A stretch of 64,000 nt of DNA, taken from positions 21,220,981 through 21,284,980 of the forward strand of contig NC_045147.1 in the NCBI RefSeq assembly GCF_008831285.2, read 5' to 3'. The position numbers were made by a program, and so were the translations under genes. A model generated the notes under the pieces. It did no database searches, had not been told where the DNA came from, and worked only from the letters and a program-made list of their open reading frames with translations. Of this stretch, positions 10,956 through 22,650 are shown one piece after another; within the stretch, counting starts at the first letter, position 1, and each line of letters starts with the position of its first letter. Origin of the DNA: Nymphaea colorata. Taxonomy: Eukaryota; Streptophyta; Magnoliopsida; Nymphaeales; Nymphaeaceae.

Positions 10956-13900
10956 ATGAATAGCCACAAAGAGAAAAACATTTTTTCCTCACATTCTGTG
11001 GAGGCATTTCTCTGGATTTTGATTGTTCTGCTGAATTGTACCAGATTCTGCAACTGCGAGGAACTGGAGGATGAAGAATGGGCAATGGTGGGCAGAAAGG
11101 GCAGCCAGTTTGTGGTCAATAGCAGACCCTTCTATGTCAATGGCTTCAACACATACTGGCTGATGATCTTTGCTGTTGATGCCTCAACGAGGGGCAAAGT
11201 CAGTGAGATATTCCAGCAGGCTTCTTCTGTCGGCCTCTCAGTGTGCAGGACATGGGCTTTCAATGACGGTGGATGGAGAGCCTTGCAGAAATCACCTGGA
11301 GTTTATGATGAAGACGTCTTCAAGGCAAGCGTTGAGTTTTAATTTCTCTATTCAATGACTACATGACCAAATATTATCTCCATCATTAGACCTTCGATCT
11401 TGTGTTAAATCCTTCATATTTTTCTAAGCGAGTCCGAAGTGAAAACGATCAACTGAATGCTCTTAACAACCGGGGAAAACCCCGTGAAATGAATCTTTTT
11501 AGATCTTACACATTGGTGCAGGATGATCGGCCTCTTGGGGAGGGCTTCATTAACAGTAACCAGCTCGTGATCCTTGATTTGGATGTATTGTGGATGTTAC
11601 AGGGACTAGACTTTGTGATTAGCGAGGCAAAGCGATACAAAATCAGGCTTATTTTGTCACTCTCAAACAACTGGGAGGCTTATGGTGGCAAGGCTCAGTA
11701 TGTCAAATGGGGAAGATCTGCAGGCCTCAATCTCACTTCTGATGATGATTTCTTTTCAGATCCAACTCTCAAGGGCTACTTCAAATCTCATATCAAGGCA
11801 ATCTTTCATTCTCTTTCAATGTTTCTGGTCTTTAGAGAGGCCAGCCATTTTCTAAACTAAAACTACCGATAAATAGGTCTGGAATTATGGATATCCATGA
11901 TTTGATCCAAATTCAAAGGTGTCCGAACAGGTAGTGATGCCAACAACAGATTGTTACGTCTCACATCCAGTTATCATCTGGTCGGATTCGAGAACCGTTA
12001 TAGATTGAATTGGATCAAGAAAAGGAATCTCAAACCCGATGTGTATAATGTAAAGGGTCTTTAGACATATGCTTTTACTAACAAAATACGTTTATATATA
12101 TCCAGGTCTGGTACGACATGCAAGCAATACTGTGTCTCAAACCTGACCTCCACATTCGAGTTGGACATTTTTTTCGACCCATGAAGCATTGTCATCAAAA
12201 TGGTTTCTGCCCATATCCGGTTCTGTTTTCAGTTTTGTTTGGATATCTAATACAAACCAATCCATTGCAAACCACGAACCGGGTCTAGTACTGGATATAA
12301 AATATCACCTTGCCTAAGATTGAATCTACTTGGCGTATGGCTATGCTCACAGTCAACCGGTATTGGTTGGAAATCAAGTGAGTCATTTAAATGCTAAACT
12401 AATTTTGTTGGCTAATAACAATGTTTAGTCTGTGACAAACTACTGATCTATTGATTGTCATATGGCAGCTCACTTGTTTGGTTGACTGATTTTGTAGATT
12501 GACGATTATTAAATGCCCAGTAGACAGTACAAAATGGCCTTCATATCCCCAAAGTCGTAGAAACATAATAGTTCGTGCAGTGCATAAGTTAGTAATAAAT
12601 ATCGTTTGAAGACTTATCTCTTCATTTTTAGCACGACCAAATCGCATGCAAGACGTGGGACTTTGTCGCATTCCCGGGCAGTGTAAAATCCCGTGGCTAG
12701 TATCCCTCCCCAAGACCCATAACTGCTAGATTTATGGGGAATGGGAAGTCTTTGAGATCTGAACTTAACTGATTTTCTTGCATTAACTCCCTTGAGGCTA
12801 ACATAATTTCAAGACTTGGAACAAAGGAAATATGTTGGGGATGTCTGGCTTTAGGTTACATTTATACGGATACCTTTTCTGGATCCATTTTTTGTTGGTA
12901 GTTTCTTTGTAGTTTCTTTTCCATGCAGTGTTAACGCTGTGTGTGTGTGTGAAGACTGTCTTGACGAGAGTTAATAGCTTCACCAACGTGACGTACAAGG
13001 ATGATCCTACCATCTTTGCCTGGGAGCTGATGAACGAGCCTCGGTGTTTATCAGACCCTTCTGGTGATCAATTTCAGGTCATATATGATTCAAGCAGATA
13101 CTTGTGTGTGTGTTGCACCTGCGCAAATGGGGCTTGCGGGTTTGAACTGAAAAGTGGTGATTTTGGTGTTCAGGCATGGGTAGAAGAGATCTCAATGTAC
13201 GTGAAGTCAATAGACCAAGCTCACCTGCTAGAGATTGGATCAGAAGGGTTTTATGGTCCTTCGAGCCCAGACAAGGTGCAATTCAATCCAAACACATTTG
13301 CACAACAAATCGGCACAGATTTTCTCAGAAACCATAAAGCTTTTGCCATTGATTTTGCTTCTGCGCACATATACGCCGATACATGGTCAGCTCTCTCTCT
13401 CTCTCTCTCTGTGAGCATACTTCCCCTAGGAACAAGAACTATGTCCAACACATATTTCACTCCCCTAGGAACAAGAACTATGTCCAACACATATTTCACT
13501 GTTAATGTTTTTAGAATATTACACAACTGGCAACAGACACAGAAGCTAAACATGCTAACTTGCTTGGGCGTGTAGGATCTCATCAGCCATCAGTGATGCT
13601 CACCTTCAGTTCACGAAAACATGGATGGAATCTCACATTAATGATGCAGAGAATGCACTTAATATGCCAATTTTGTTCTCAGAATTTGGTGTTTCATCAA
13701 AAGATGGCGGTTATAACGACAGTTTTCGTGACACACTCATAAATACGGTCTATAGCACTCTGCTAAGCTCCATAAAGAAGGGAGGAGGTGGGGGAGGAAG
13801 CCTTCTGTGGCAACTCTTCCCAGTGGGAACAGAGTACATGGATGATGGCTATGCAGTTTTTCTTTCTAAGTCACCCTCAACAGCAACAATCATCTCCCTT

Positions 13901-14005
13901 CAGTCAAAAAGGATGGATACGTTTAACTCCTTGTGCTCCTGGAGATGCCATTGGGGTTGCAAGAAGAAGAAAGAATTTGAACTATTTATGCATGCGGAAA
14001 TGTGA
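10956..14005 (+). CDS. MAN: endo-1,4-beta-mannanase (GH5), secreted, tandem copy 1
   Basis: Five exons: 10956-11324, 11603-11797, 12955-13077, 13174-13385, 13576-14005, giving 442 residues, normal for plant mannan endo-1,4-beta-mannosidases (GH5 subfamily 7). These enzymes cut the backbone of mannans in the cell wall. Residues 1-34 form a signal peptide with core [12 protein letters not shown]. Family landmarks are [35 protein letters not shown] with the acid/base Glu216, and [11 protein letters not shown] with the nucleophile Glu336, followed by LLWQLFP. All exon phases fit, and no frame break is present. Introns 1 and 2 appear to start with GC rather than GT. Intron 2 ends in a TG repeat, and intron 4 starts with a CT repeat and contains a 39-bp tandem duplication (13423-13500). 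Copy 2 at 22651 differs by roughly ten residues. Confidence 0.93.
11870..12310. repeat. word-repeat insertion inside mannanase intron 2
   Basis: Intron 2 holds a block built from variants of GGATATCC, ACCCGA and CCGGTTC, starting near AGGTCTGGAATTATGG and ending near GGATATAAAATATCACCT. Its two ends are weakly inverted relative to each other. It is shared with the second copy (about 23575-24025), so it predates the duplication. Confidence 0.4.
13423..13500 (+). repeat. 39-bp tandem duplication in mannanase intron 4
   Basis: The 39-bp unit starting CCCCTAGGAACAAGAACT occurs twice in direct order (13423-13461, 13462-13500). The second gene copy has it once, so it arose after the segmental duplication. 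Confidence 0.9.
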
Positions 14006-15861
14006 TGGCATGTGGTCCTCTTTAGCGTGCTTGGCTCTATACGCTTTCAGATGTAAACGAATATTGGTTTCTTATGATACTGTAAGTTGCACGTTCTGCA
14101 CTGCTCTTCCTATCAAGCCTGCCAAGGATCAGAAACTTGTCTAGAAGCAATTATTGCATGGATTATGTTAATCATAACACTGTATCCATTTTATAATACT
14201 CAATTTCATGTGAGCAAAAGGAGAGTGAATTTAAATATTCACTACAAAAAAGAGATTTGTTATCTTTGAATGTGGGTGTATACCATTAAACATAATAGTT
14301 CTGGATTTCAAAAGTTGCTCCTTCTCAACAGATCATATCTGGTTGTGATTATAACAGATATGGCCCTTCTGTGCACGCTATATAGCAATATATATGTGAG
14401 CAACTGCAGAACGACTGTCATAAAGTAGACATGCAATCCCCGGTGAGATGGACTGGCTGCTTGCTTATGACTGAAGCATAAAGAACACAGCAAGTTTTAT
14501 AAATCTTTCCAACACAAATTAAGGAGACAGAAGACGATATCAGAAAAGTGAAAGATAGTGTAGTTGGAGTACTCTGATAGACTACAGATTTAGTCAAGCA
14601 ATGGCAGAAAACACCCTCTTGGTCTTCCAAGACTGGTATTGGCTTGTGAATGAAGCCATGCGAACACAGAACAGTTTCAAGAAGTTCCTGGACTTCGTTA
14701 TTTTCCAGATGATATTTTTACAGGTGTCAACTTTCGACATGGAAACACATCCTCCATGTGAGACATTAGATCCAGCCAACCCACTTGCAGGCGAAAATGA
14801 TACATGGTTATTCATCCACTTTGCCAGCTTATGGATTAAGAGTAAAAAATTACTTCAACTTCTATGATACATGCACAACATCCATTTTGGAATCTGCCAA
14901 TTTTAAGAGATAATCATATTTCTAATTTTCTCTGCTCGGAAACATGAAGTAGAGTGTTGTTTGACAAAACCTAAGCGTGACTCTGTTACAAGTGGCTAAG
15001 CTGCTCAAGCTACAAAATTTTCCAATCCAAATCAATTGTTGGCTTGTCTCTGTTTCTTAGTTTTAGTGGTACACTCTTTCCTCATGCACTTGGCTCTGGT
15101 TTTTCTTCTACATGCATTTTCTTAATCCCCAAATTTGTGAAATGAGATGCAGGGTGCTTGTGCTTCTTAGCTGATAATAATTTCAACCTGCAAACAGTCA
15201 AAAGAAAGTCAAGTATTATATATTGAGTAGGCACATACAACGCTGTAAGGGTTAGGGCGAGAGAGAAGCATGCAAAGGCAGAACGGTATCACAGCTCTCC
15301 AAAGGGTATGCTATTATAAGCTTAAATTATACAAGGTTGGAAATTATTTACCGTATCCTCAAGGATCTAAATTCACTGATTAGCAGTTGTAATGCATCAA
15401 AGAGAATCATCAGCACGTATCCTCAATTATCAGTAGGTAGACAGTAAACAAAGAGAAAAGGCCAAGTTCCATAGGTTTCAAGAAAAATGGTGAACAATAT
15501 GAAATTTCGTGCAGAACGTTTAAACTGGCAATAACAATACCACAACATTATAACGAGAAAAAAAGCTGACCATTCATTAAATTACCATTTCTGTTACAAA
15601 ATGATGCCACATGGTATAGTTTTGCGGACCAATTTAAGCAGCTGGAATCAAGGATGAAACTCAGATGTGCTTATAAACACACAAATCAAAAAAGGGGCAT
15701 TCAGTGTCGCACGACTTAATGTTCTTAATTTTCATAACGTTAGTGCATAATTTCCATTTCAAAAGAATCAAATGCAGAAGAAGAAAAAACTTTAACATGC
15801 AGTTTTTGACTCATAAAATTAAACAAGGAATGAAATTCTCACATTGGTGCATTTAGAAAAT
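14006..15861. other. convergent intergenic region between mannanase 1 and STN8 pseudogene
   Basis: This holds the 3' ends of two convergent genes. The open frame 14601-14867 is broken by a TAG in the matching place of the right unit, so I do not call it a gene. No RNA gene is seen. Confidence 0.5.
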
Positions 15862-18094
15862 TCACTGGCTAGCAATGCTTAGCTTTGAAAAGGCAGCAGC
15901 TGCTCGGTCACCACCAAGCAGAAAATAAGGATGTCGGATTATTGTTATGCTGGATATTTAAGTTTTTTGTACTTAAGCGAGAAGGTTCTCACAAAATCAT
16001 CTTAGAAAGAGGTCATTTAAAAATCTGAAATGGTTCTTGCATTGTTTGGCCACGGAAGGAACAAAGAAAGAAAAACATCCCACCATGTCGACAAAGCCCT
16101 AGAATGAGTATGTTTCCTTTTCTTATTCTCTCAAGGCCAGTAAAAATAAAGCACAAAGCCACACCTGCCACAGAATTGGAGAAAAAAGAGCTGCAATGGG
16201 TGCCGGGGGAGGACTTGGTGTCTCTTCTGGAAGCACAAACAGCTCTGGGGGACAATAGTCTGGATCAAGCAGTCCCCGATCTGGTACATAGTTCTTGCCA
16301 ATTCGTAAATCAGTTGCAGCCCCAAAGTCAATAAGCTTTATCTGCCTTTTTCTGGTGACCACCAAGTTTGCTGGCTTTACATCTCGATGAACAATGCCTG
16401 TATCATGAATCTTCCTGAGAGAAGTGATAATTTAACGCATTATCTGTTTGATGATCAATGCATTCCTTTGGGTAGTATCCATTCCCTTTAAAACACGTCC
16501 AAACATTATGGATTCCAAGTTCATTGGGAAATTGCGGTCTTCATGTAGTCAGCCAGAGTCAGATCCCCCTGGTGAATGTTGGCACAATGAAAGTATATAC
16601 AGTTACAGCAAGCCAGAAGGATAGGAAATTTCCCTTTAGCAACAGAAAATCTGCCCATATAATTGCACAATGCAAGGATTCAGACACTACAATCAAAGTA
16701 AATTAGGTTCAAGGCCCAATTCACCCAGGAAATGGCTTCAACAATGTGGCCTGATTTGGGATACCTCTTCTATTGGGACCATAGATTTTACAATCTTCAG
16801 CAACTTGAAGTCTAACTAGAGAGTACAGCCTGCATGCTTTAAGTGTTCTATGTGGCAAGTCCTGAGCCAAGCATTTATCGACCATTGGCAATCATTTTCA
16901 GCGCCGGAAGTACAACATGAACTTGCCAAGAAGCCACATAAGAACATTTTGGAAAATATTTTTACCGTTAACATGAATCGCTAAAGCTTCCAGTTGAGTA
17001 CCTCAAATTTCCAAACTAGCCATTTGCCACCTTTGGTAAATTGTGAAACCGTTTTATCAGCCACGAAACTCCCGAGGAATTCAGCACAAGTCTCTGGAGC
17101 AGCTCTTGAGAGTCTATAGTTGAACCACTCCTCAAAGTCTCCACATTCTTTGGCTCCTTCAATTTCAACCTTGACCTGCTTAGCAGAAAATTGTTGGTCT
17201 TGCATGCATACATAGGATAAACAGGCATATATCGGTAGTACAATTTTGTGATGTGACATAGAAGCACAAGGAGAGTCCGTCACCTATCAATATCATCAAA
17301 TGTTCCTTACAGCAATTGTGTGAATACTCGTGTAATGAAGATATGTATGACTATCATTTTGGTCTCTGAACAACCAGTCATTTTGTTCTCAGAACAACCA
17401 ACCAGAAGAGACCAAAAGAAACAGTTAAATCGGGAAATGCAACGTTTTGAAAGAGAGAAGCACAAGTCCTTGACAAAATTGACCCAGCCACAGGAACGTG
17501 TAGCCAGATCAGAGAGAAAGAGAGAGAGTGCAAACCTTCTTAAGAATGACCTTCTGAGAATTCTTAAACCTTTCATCCATTTGTGGGCTTCTGACCCTCC
17601 TCCCCGTCCTCCTTACTGCCTCCTCCTCCTGCAACCCAGAATTCTTGGGCACCATTGCCCCATAATAAACCACCCCAAATGTTCCTTCTCCCAACCTGTC
17701 CCCTAGCACAAAATCCGTCTTCTTCAGGTTCCTCCTCCCTAAGACACTATCAAGACCTAGTTGCAAGGGTGCCAAAAGATAAGCATCGATTGCACCGATC
17801 AACACTCCAGGCCTTGCATTCAAGTAAATCCAACTGAAAGCCATAAAAGACAGGACCCAAATCCTCTGCCCCTCTGGCAAATCCTCTATGCTTTGAACAA
17901 GAGAAAGACCGTATTTAACCAATGGAAGCACAAACCCATAGTCTTCCAATCCTGAAGAGCTCAAAGCAGTGGCTAAATTATGCGAGAGATCTCCAAAAAT
18001 GGCTTTTAGCCTTGTTGGGTTTTTCTTGGCAGGATTCCTGATGATGAAAGAATGGCCTTTGAAGAGTTGGCAGGTGGAAGGAGGGGTGAAATAT
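15862..18094 (-). pseudogene. STN8: STN8 kinase, 5'-truncated and disrupted copy
   Basis: This matches the intact gene at 28434-31097 exon for exon but is broken in four ways. Exon 1 (17536 to about 18094) lost its start and first 27 or so residues at the duplication junction. Exon 3 (16165-16568) is 404 nt instead of 405 because of a one-base deletion near 16540. In exon 3 a CAA codon (Gln313 of the intact protein) is TAA at 16432-16434. The last exon is reduced to 15862 to about 15937 by a deletion of about 355 bp that also removed its splice acceptor. Exon 2 (17002-17175) and the exon 1 donor are intact. The glycine loop GEGTFGVV is readable, but the catalytic HRD and DFG parts lie past the frameshift and stop, so no active kinase can be made. 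Confidence 0.93.
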
Positions 18095-19265
18095 AAAACT
18101 CTGAAAAAGCAATATAAAATTCTTGTCATTAAGGGAAACCCATGTACTGAAATGAGGAAAGCAGTTAGCAAGTTATCCCAAAAAGACATTCAGAAAATTT
18201 TTACCTTTATTTTTTTTCAAGAAAGAGGACGTCAACTCGATATCTCTTTTAGATGTCTGCCTTCACCAAGGAAAATATTTGCAAACAAAAACCAAATCAT
18301 CATCTGCTTTAATGCCTAGCAAAAAAAAATATATCATTTGACTACATATACAGATGCCTCTAAGAACAAATTTCATTTATATATTTGTAATTGATGTACT
18401 GAGGAAGGTCCTCCAAGTCACACAATGCAGATATATTCATGTCACTTAATGCATGTTACATAAAACAAAAAAGGATGGTAAAGGTCACATGAGCAGCAAA
18501 ACATTGTCTTCATGATACAGAAACTTGCACCCAAACAAGCAAACAAATTTTTGCTAGAGTAGGTGACCAAAAGAAACGGACAATGATGTTTAGTTACCAA
18601 TGAGATTTTTAATCCAGTGATAAATAAAGCATAAAGCATAAAGAAAATAATTAACAACCATGATGGTGATGGTTGAAAGCTTTGTTCTCACTTGCCAATG
18701 GTTCTTTCACCAACAGCCAGCACATAGTCAAGGGGTACACCACAAAAGAGTAATCAAATGGCTGATCTAATGTAAAGTTTTGCGTCACTGAAGGTCAATG
18801 AGAAACCTCTTCCTTGACCGATAAAATAGTCCCTTCTAAGGTGAAGCTAAGGCGACACAAAGAAAAACCTCTCTCTTTTAAACAGGGGAAAGGGATGATG
18901 AAGCCATCTATACTCAAGGCTATGCAACGAAGGCCCGTATTTCAGCACTTAAAATCAATCATCACAGACACCCACATAAGATCTTGTTGTAGGTTGACAA
19001 ACAAGACTGCAATGCCATCCTAAACAAAATAAATCAGGACCAATGAAAAAAGCGAATAGGGGAAAACACACACGGCCTAAGTTTCATTTCCTATCAAAGC
19101 GCACAACCAGAGCAAAATATCTACAAAGATTTCATATTTTGCAACGACCAACCAAACAAAATATCGGTGAATGCGCGAACTTCCAGCAAAGAATGGTTTA
19201 AACAAGCTCAAGACAAGCTGTAGAGCAAAAATTTTAAAAAATGGGAGGAAGCGACGGCGTTATAC

Positions 19266-19461
19266 CATATATGAGAGAGATCCTGTTGTGGTCTGTGATT
19301 CTGAGAGCAACCAACGACTCCCAACTTCCCACTGAACCGAGGAACGCGCATAAGTCTCTCCGAAGAACCTTTACATGAAGCGAACGCCACCGAAATCCTT
19401 GAAAATCTAAACGAAGGAAGCAGCGGCATGGGAAGAACGAGAGCTCGCCTGGGCGATACAA
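19266..19461 (-). pseudogene. PYG7: orphan copy of PYG7 exon 1
   Basis: Exactly 196 nt, like the parent exon, open in the same frame from the ATG at 19461, and ending at the same donor (G|GTATAACG). Exons 2-4 of PYG7 are absent because the duplication edge fell within intron 1. Only a few codons differ from the parent. The competing frame starting MEKHLVS in the parent has lost its start here, which supports the MYRPGEL frame as the real one. It lies upstream of the headless STN8 copy on the same strand. Confidence 0.85.
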
Positions 19462-20396
19462 GATGCGTCTCCTTTTTTTTTTGCTTTATTATCTCCTTCT
19501 TCTTCTTCTTCTCTCAGGCCTGGAACTTCGCAAGTCTCTGCATCGCCGAGAGAGAGAGAGAGAGACGTTATTATCGTCTCCTCCAGGCTCTATGCTCGCT
19601 GTTGTTTTATGATATCCACTACCCATCTGTACCAGCGCGGCTCATGCTGAGACTTCAAGAATCGTAACTTGACCGAATCGGAAATTTTCCGGGCCAGGCA
19701 GCGTTCTCCGGGTAAGATCAATTGCCGAGAGGGCAGATTATGTTCCTCTTTAATGCCACATTTAGTAAAAGTGAAATGTCGTTAATTATTTAGTTGAGCA
19801 TATCTATATCAATAGAATTTGACTATAATCATGTGTAATTTGTATTGTTCGGCCCCTTATACAAAAAAGTTCATTGGTTAAACTATAAACTGAAAGCCAT
19901 TGTTGATCTCGTTTAACTTGCTGTACTCACACAGTGACATTTCAACTAGGTCAAACCTTGAACTTGGAATCTCATAAACCATAATTATCTTCTAACGAAA
20001 GTTACATACACCCTCAAAAACCTAACTAAAAATTTTAATAAGTTTTTTAAAACTAGTGTTTGTGTTCGGATGACAATCTCGAGACAATTTTCTATTAATA
20101 ACTTAGAGGGAGGGTTCCAGTTATTCACTCCTTTTTTAAAACTAGGTCTTTACAAAACTAGATTTTTTTTTTCAAACCTAATTATGTGTTAACCAAAAAT
20201 TCAAAAACACCTTTTTAAAGACAAAACGACATTTTGAGTCAAACACGACGTTTTTAGAATGTCATCGTCCACTCCCTCACCTCCAACCCCACCAAAAAAA
20301 AAAATCCTTAAAAAAGACTAAGTGGTCACTAATTTGTTGGTTGTCAATAGATTGAGAATATTTGGAAAAGCCTTTTGAGTGCTATCAAAGTTGAAA

Positions 20397-20575
20397 GCAG
20401 GGGCAGCCCCAAGAGGGGCTGGTAGGGGTCTTGACCTTTATTCATTTTTTTTTCAAAAATTTATATGTAAATTTTAAAAAAAAATTATTTATCCTATATA
20501 AAGGTTTGGAAAATATATTTCATTACAGTTAAAATTTTAAAACTATAATTCAACCCTCCTCATACAAAATTTCTG
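20397..20575. repeat. dispersed AT-rich repeat (GGAGCGGAGCC family), right-unit copy
   Basis: A GC-rich head (GGGGCAGCCCCAAGAGGGGC) is followed by TTTATATGTAAATTTT, TATCCTATATAAAGG and AACCCTCCTCATAC. The layout matches 46872-47070 and, without the head, 7955-8107. Confidence 0.6.
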
Positions 20576-20932
20576 AAAACAAAACCATAATGACCACCGA
20601 CATTGTTAAAGTCGCAAGTTTTTAAACTCTTGACCTTGAAAGTGTATTGCATGGAAGAGTAACGAGTAAATTCGAAAATAGTGGAAAATGTTGAATATCA
20701 AAATGTGAAAGCATAAATCTGAGGCAAATGGACATTTGGGGGTGAATTCTGATTGGACATATCTGATATTTGGATTATTATATCTGATCCGGTCGTCCTT
20801 TTCCTGTAGCCTGGTGTTTGAGGTAGGGTGGACCCCACTGGATCCAAATTCGTGGTCATCTTTCCGGAGCCTTGAAATGAATGAAGAGATCATCAAATGT
20901 GAACCACAAAACCACTTCGCCGGACTCCACCC

Positions 20933-20961
20933 ACAAGCTCAAGCTCAAGCTCAAGCTCAAG
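20933..20961 (+). repeat. CAAGCT hexamer repeat
   Basis: About four to five head-to-tail copies of CAAGCT. The left unit has a single partial copy at the matching place near 8455, so it expanded after the duplication. Confidence 0.8.
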
Positions 20962-21583
20962 GGTGGAATCAAAATCAAATTACAGCAACTAATAATAAAT
21001 TTTAAAATGTTAAAGAAGATGTCAATATAAAAAATAAATACTTTTTGATCGATGATTAGATAACTAGAATTAAAGAGAAAAAAGGCTTCAAAAATTTAAG
21101 AAGATGCAGATCTTCTGCTCTTACCACCCACAACCAAGAAGAACCAACTGGATGCACTAATGTCGGTAGCAGATATTCTTCCCCGCCCACCACACAGCGC
21201 CAGCATTTAAAGGGACGAGTTGAAAGTGGTTGGGCTTTATGATCGAATGTTTATGACATTAAATTTCCATCGTCCCTATTCATCTCGCTCGCGAGAGGAT
21301 TAATTTCATCAATGCTTTGCTGGAAAATATCGAGAGAAAAAATACGTGAAAAGACGAGAACAAGTGCTTAATTTGCAAGGAAAATTTTAAAAGAGGTGGA
21401 GTATTTGTATTTCCGGTTTCGTTCCTTTGCAAACCCTTTAAAAATAACGTCATTTGTCCGTATCACCAAGTCAACGACAAAGCCGTCCTCTCAGTCCATG
21501 TGGCAGGAGGGAGGCTCTCTCTCTCTCTCACTCACTCACTTTCTCTCTCTTCTGTGGAAGGAAGGGAGAGAGGCTTTCCTTCC

Positions 21584-21645
21584 ATGGGGAGTGCAGAAGG
21601 AGGGCGATGGAAGAAGCGATTCCTGGGCTGGCTCAAGCGTGCGAG
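21584..21645 (+). other. putative orphan first exon (small basic peptide), right copy
   Basis: Same ATG, length (62 nt) and GAG|GTACGTAAG donor as 9677-9738. Two amino-acid changes (Gly to Ser, Gly to Glu) and two silent changes separate the copies, so conservation of the frame is suggestive but not proof of coding. Confidence 0.3.
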
Positions 21646-22587
21646 GTACGTAAGCCCCACATCTTGCTCCCAGTTTGGACAATCCAACGGCTAGCGTTTA
21701 TCAGGACTCAAAGCATGTTTCATTTTTTCACTTTTCTTAACTCTATGATGACATTTCACGATGTTTGATGCACGTTTGAGATCGATGAAATTCCAAAACT
21801 GTTGCCCCAGAATCGCATTTTTGAGTTGTGGGTACATGCTCCTTTAAAGGTAACAAAAGGCACTAATGTCTTGACTTGGAGGCAGATCCACTGTCACCGT
21901 CCCTTGTTGTTTAAGCCAAGAAAAGGTTTTCTTTCCTCTGTCACACAATTTATACTGTCTTTGTTTGCCGTACGAACTGATATGATCTGTGGAAGAAAAA
22001 GCCTGCTGTAGACGGCATGGAAAAGTATATCTTTGTTAGAGCCATTTGAAATCTCAAAAGTGGTTTTTTAATTTACAGCTACAATGATCTTTGTTCCTTG
22101 TTTCCTTCTTATTCATCTGTTTTTTTTAATCAAATGTCACTCTTTCTATAATGTTTTAAATCCAAGAAACTCATAAAAGCACAAAAAAGGAAGCATTAAA
22201 ACCAACAATGTCATGCCCTCTAGAACTCCGGAAAACACCTGCTGGTGGATCGGCCCTCTAGAGTACAAAGCGCAGAGATATCAGCAGGACTTGTAAAATG
22301 GGCATTATTTGAACTCGATACTAAATATATTTGTGAGACTGATAGCATTTCTCCAATAACAATTCAGCCGGTCTTTTCTAAGCAAATGGCTGAAAAACCG
22401 TCGACCAAGTTCCTATTGTCAATTTGCTATCTGTCGTTTGGAGTTTGTTGTTGGCGATTCAGATTCAATGGTGAAGATGATAAGTCCTCCCTTCAAAGTA
22501 AAGCCAACCATTTCCACTTTCATTCTTTCGCATTACTCAAGTAACAGAAGCACCCGTTTTCCTAACATGCATTCCCAATAACTTAAA

Positions 22588-22604
22588 TTATATACATATA
22601 TATA
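22588..22604 (+). promoter_or_regulatory. candidate TATA box of mannanase copy 2
   Basis: TATACATATATATA lies about 47-63 bp before the ATG at 22651, at the place matching the left copy. Confidence 0.4.
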
Positions 22605-22650
22605 GAGAGTCTCATTCAAATTGGAAGACACATTGCCATAACCAAAGAAG

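Larger units (their letters stand above)
4806..18094. repeat. tandem segmental duplication, left unit
   Basis: From AAAACTTTGAAAAAGC at 4806 the sequence reappears at 18095 and continues, with indels, to about 31028. The left unit holds most of PYG7 intron 1, PYG7 exon 1, a mannanase gene and a 5'-truncated STN8 copy. Offsets between matching exons drop from 13289 bp at the edge to 12363 at PYG7 exon 1, 11695 at mannanase exon 1, then rise to 12937 at STN8 exon 2, which maps the main indels. Exons match closely and intergenic parts much less, so the duplication is not very recent. Confidence 0.95.

Noticed and set aside
14601-14867. 88-codon plus-strand frame between mannanase 1 and STN8
   Set aside because: The right-unit copy has a TAG after 11 codons, so the frame is not conserved.
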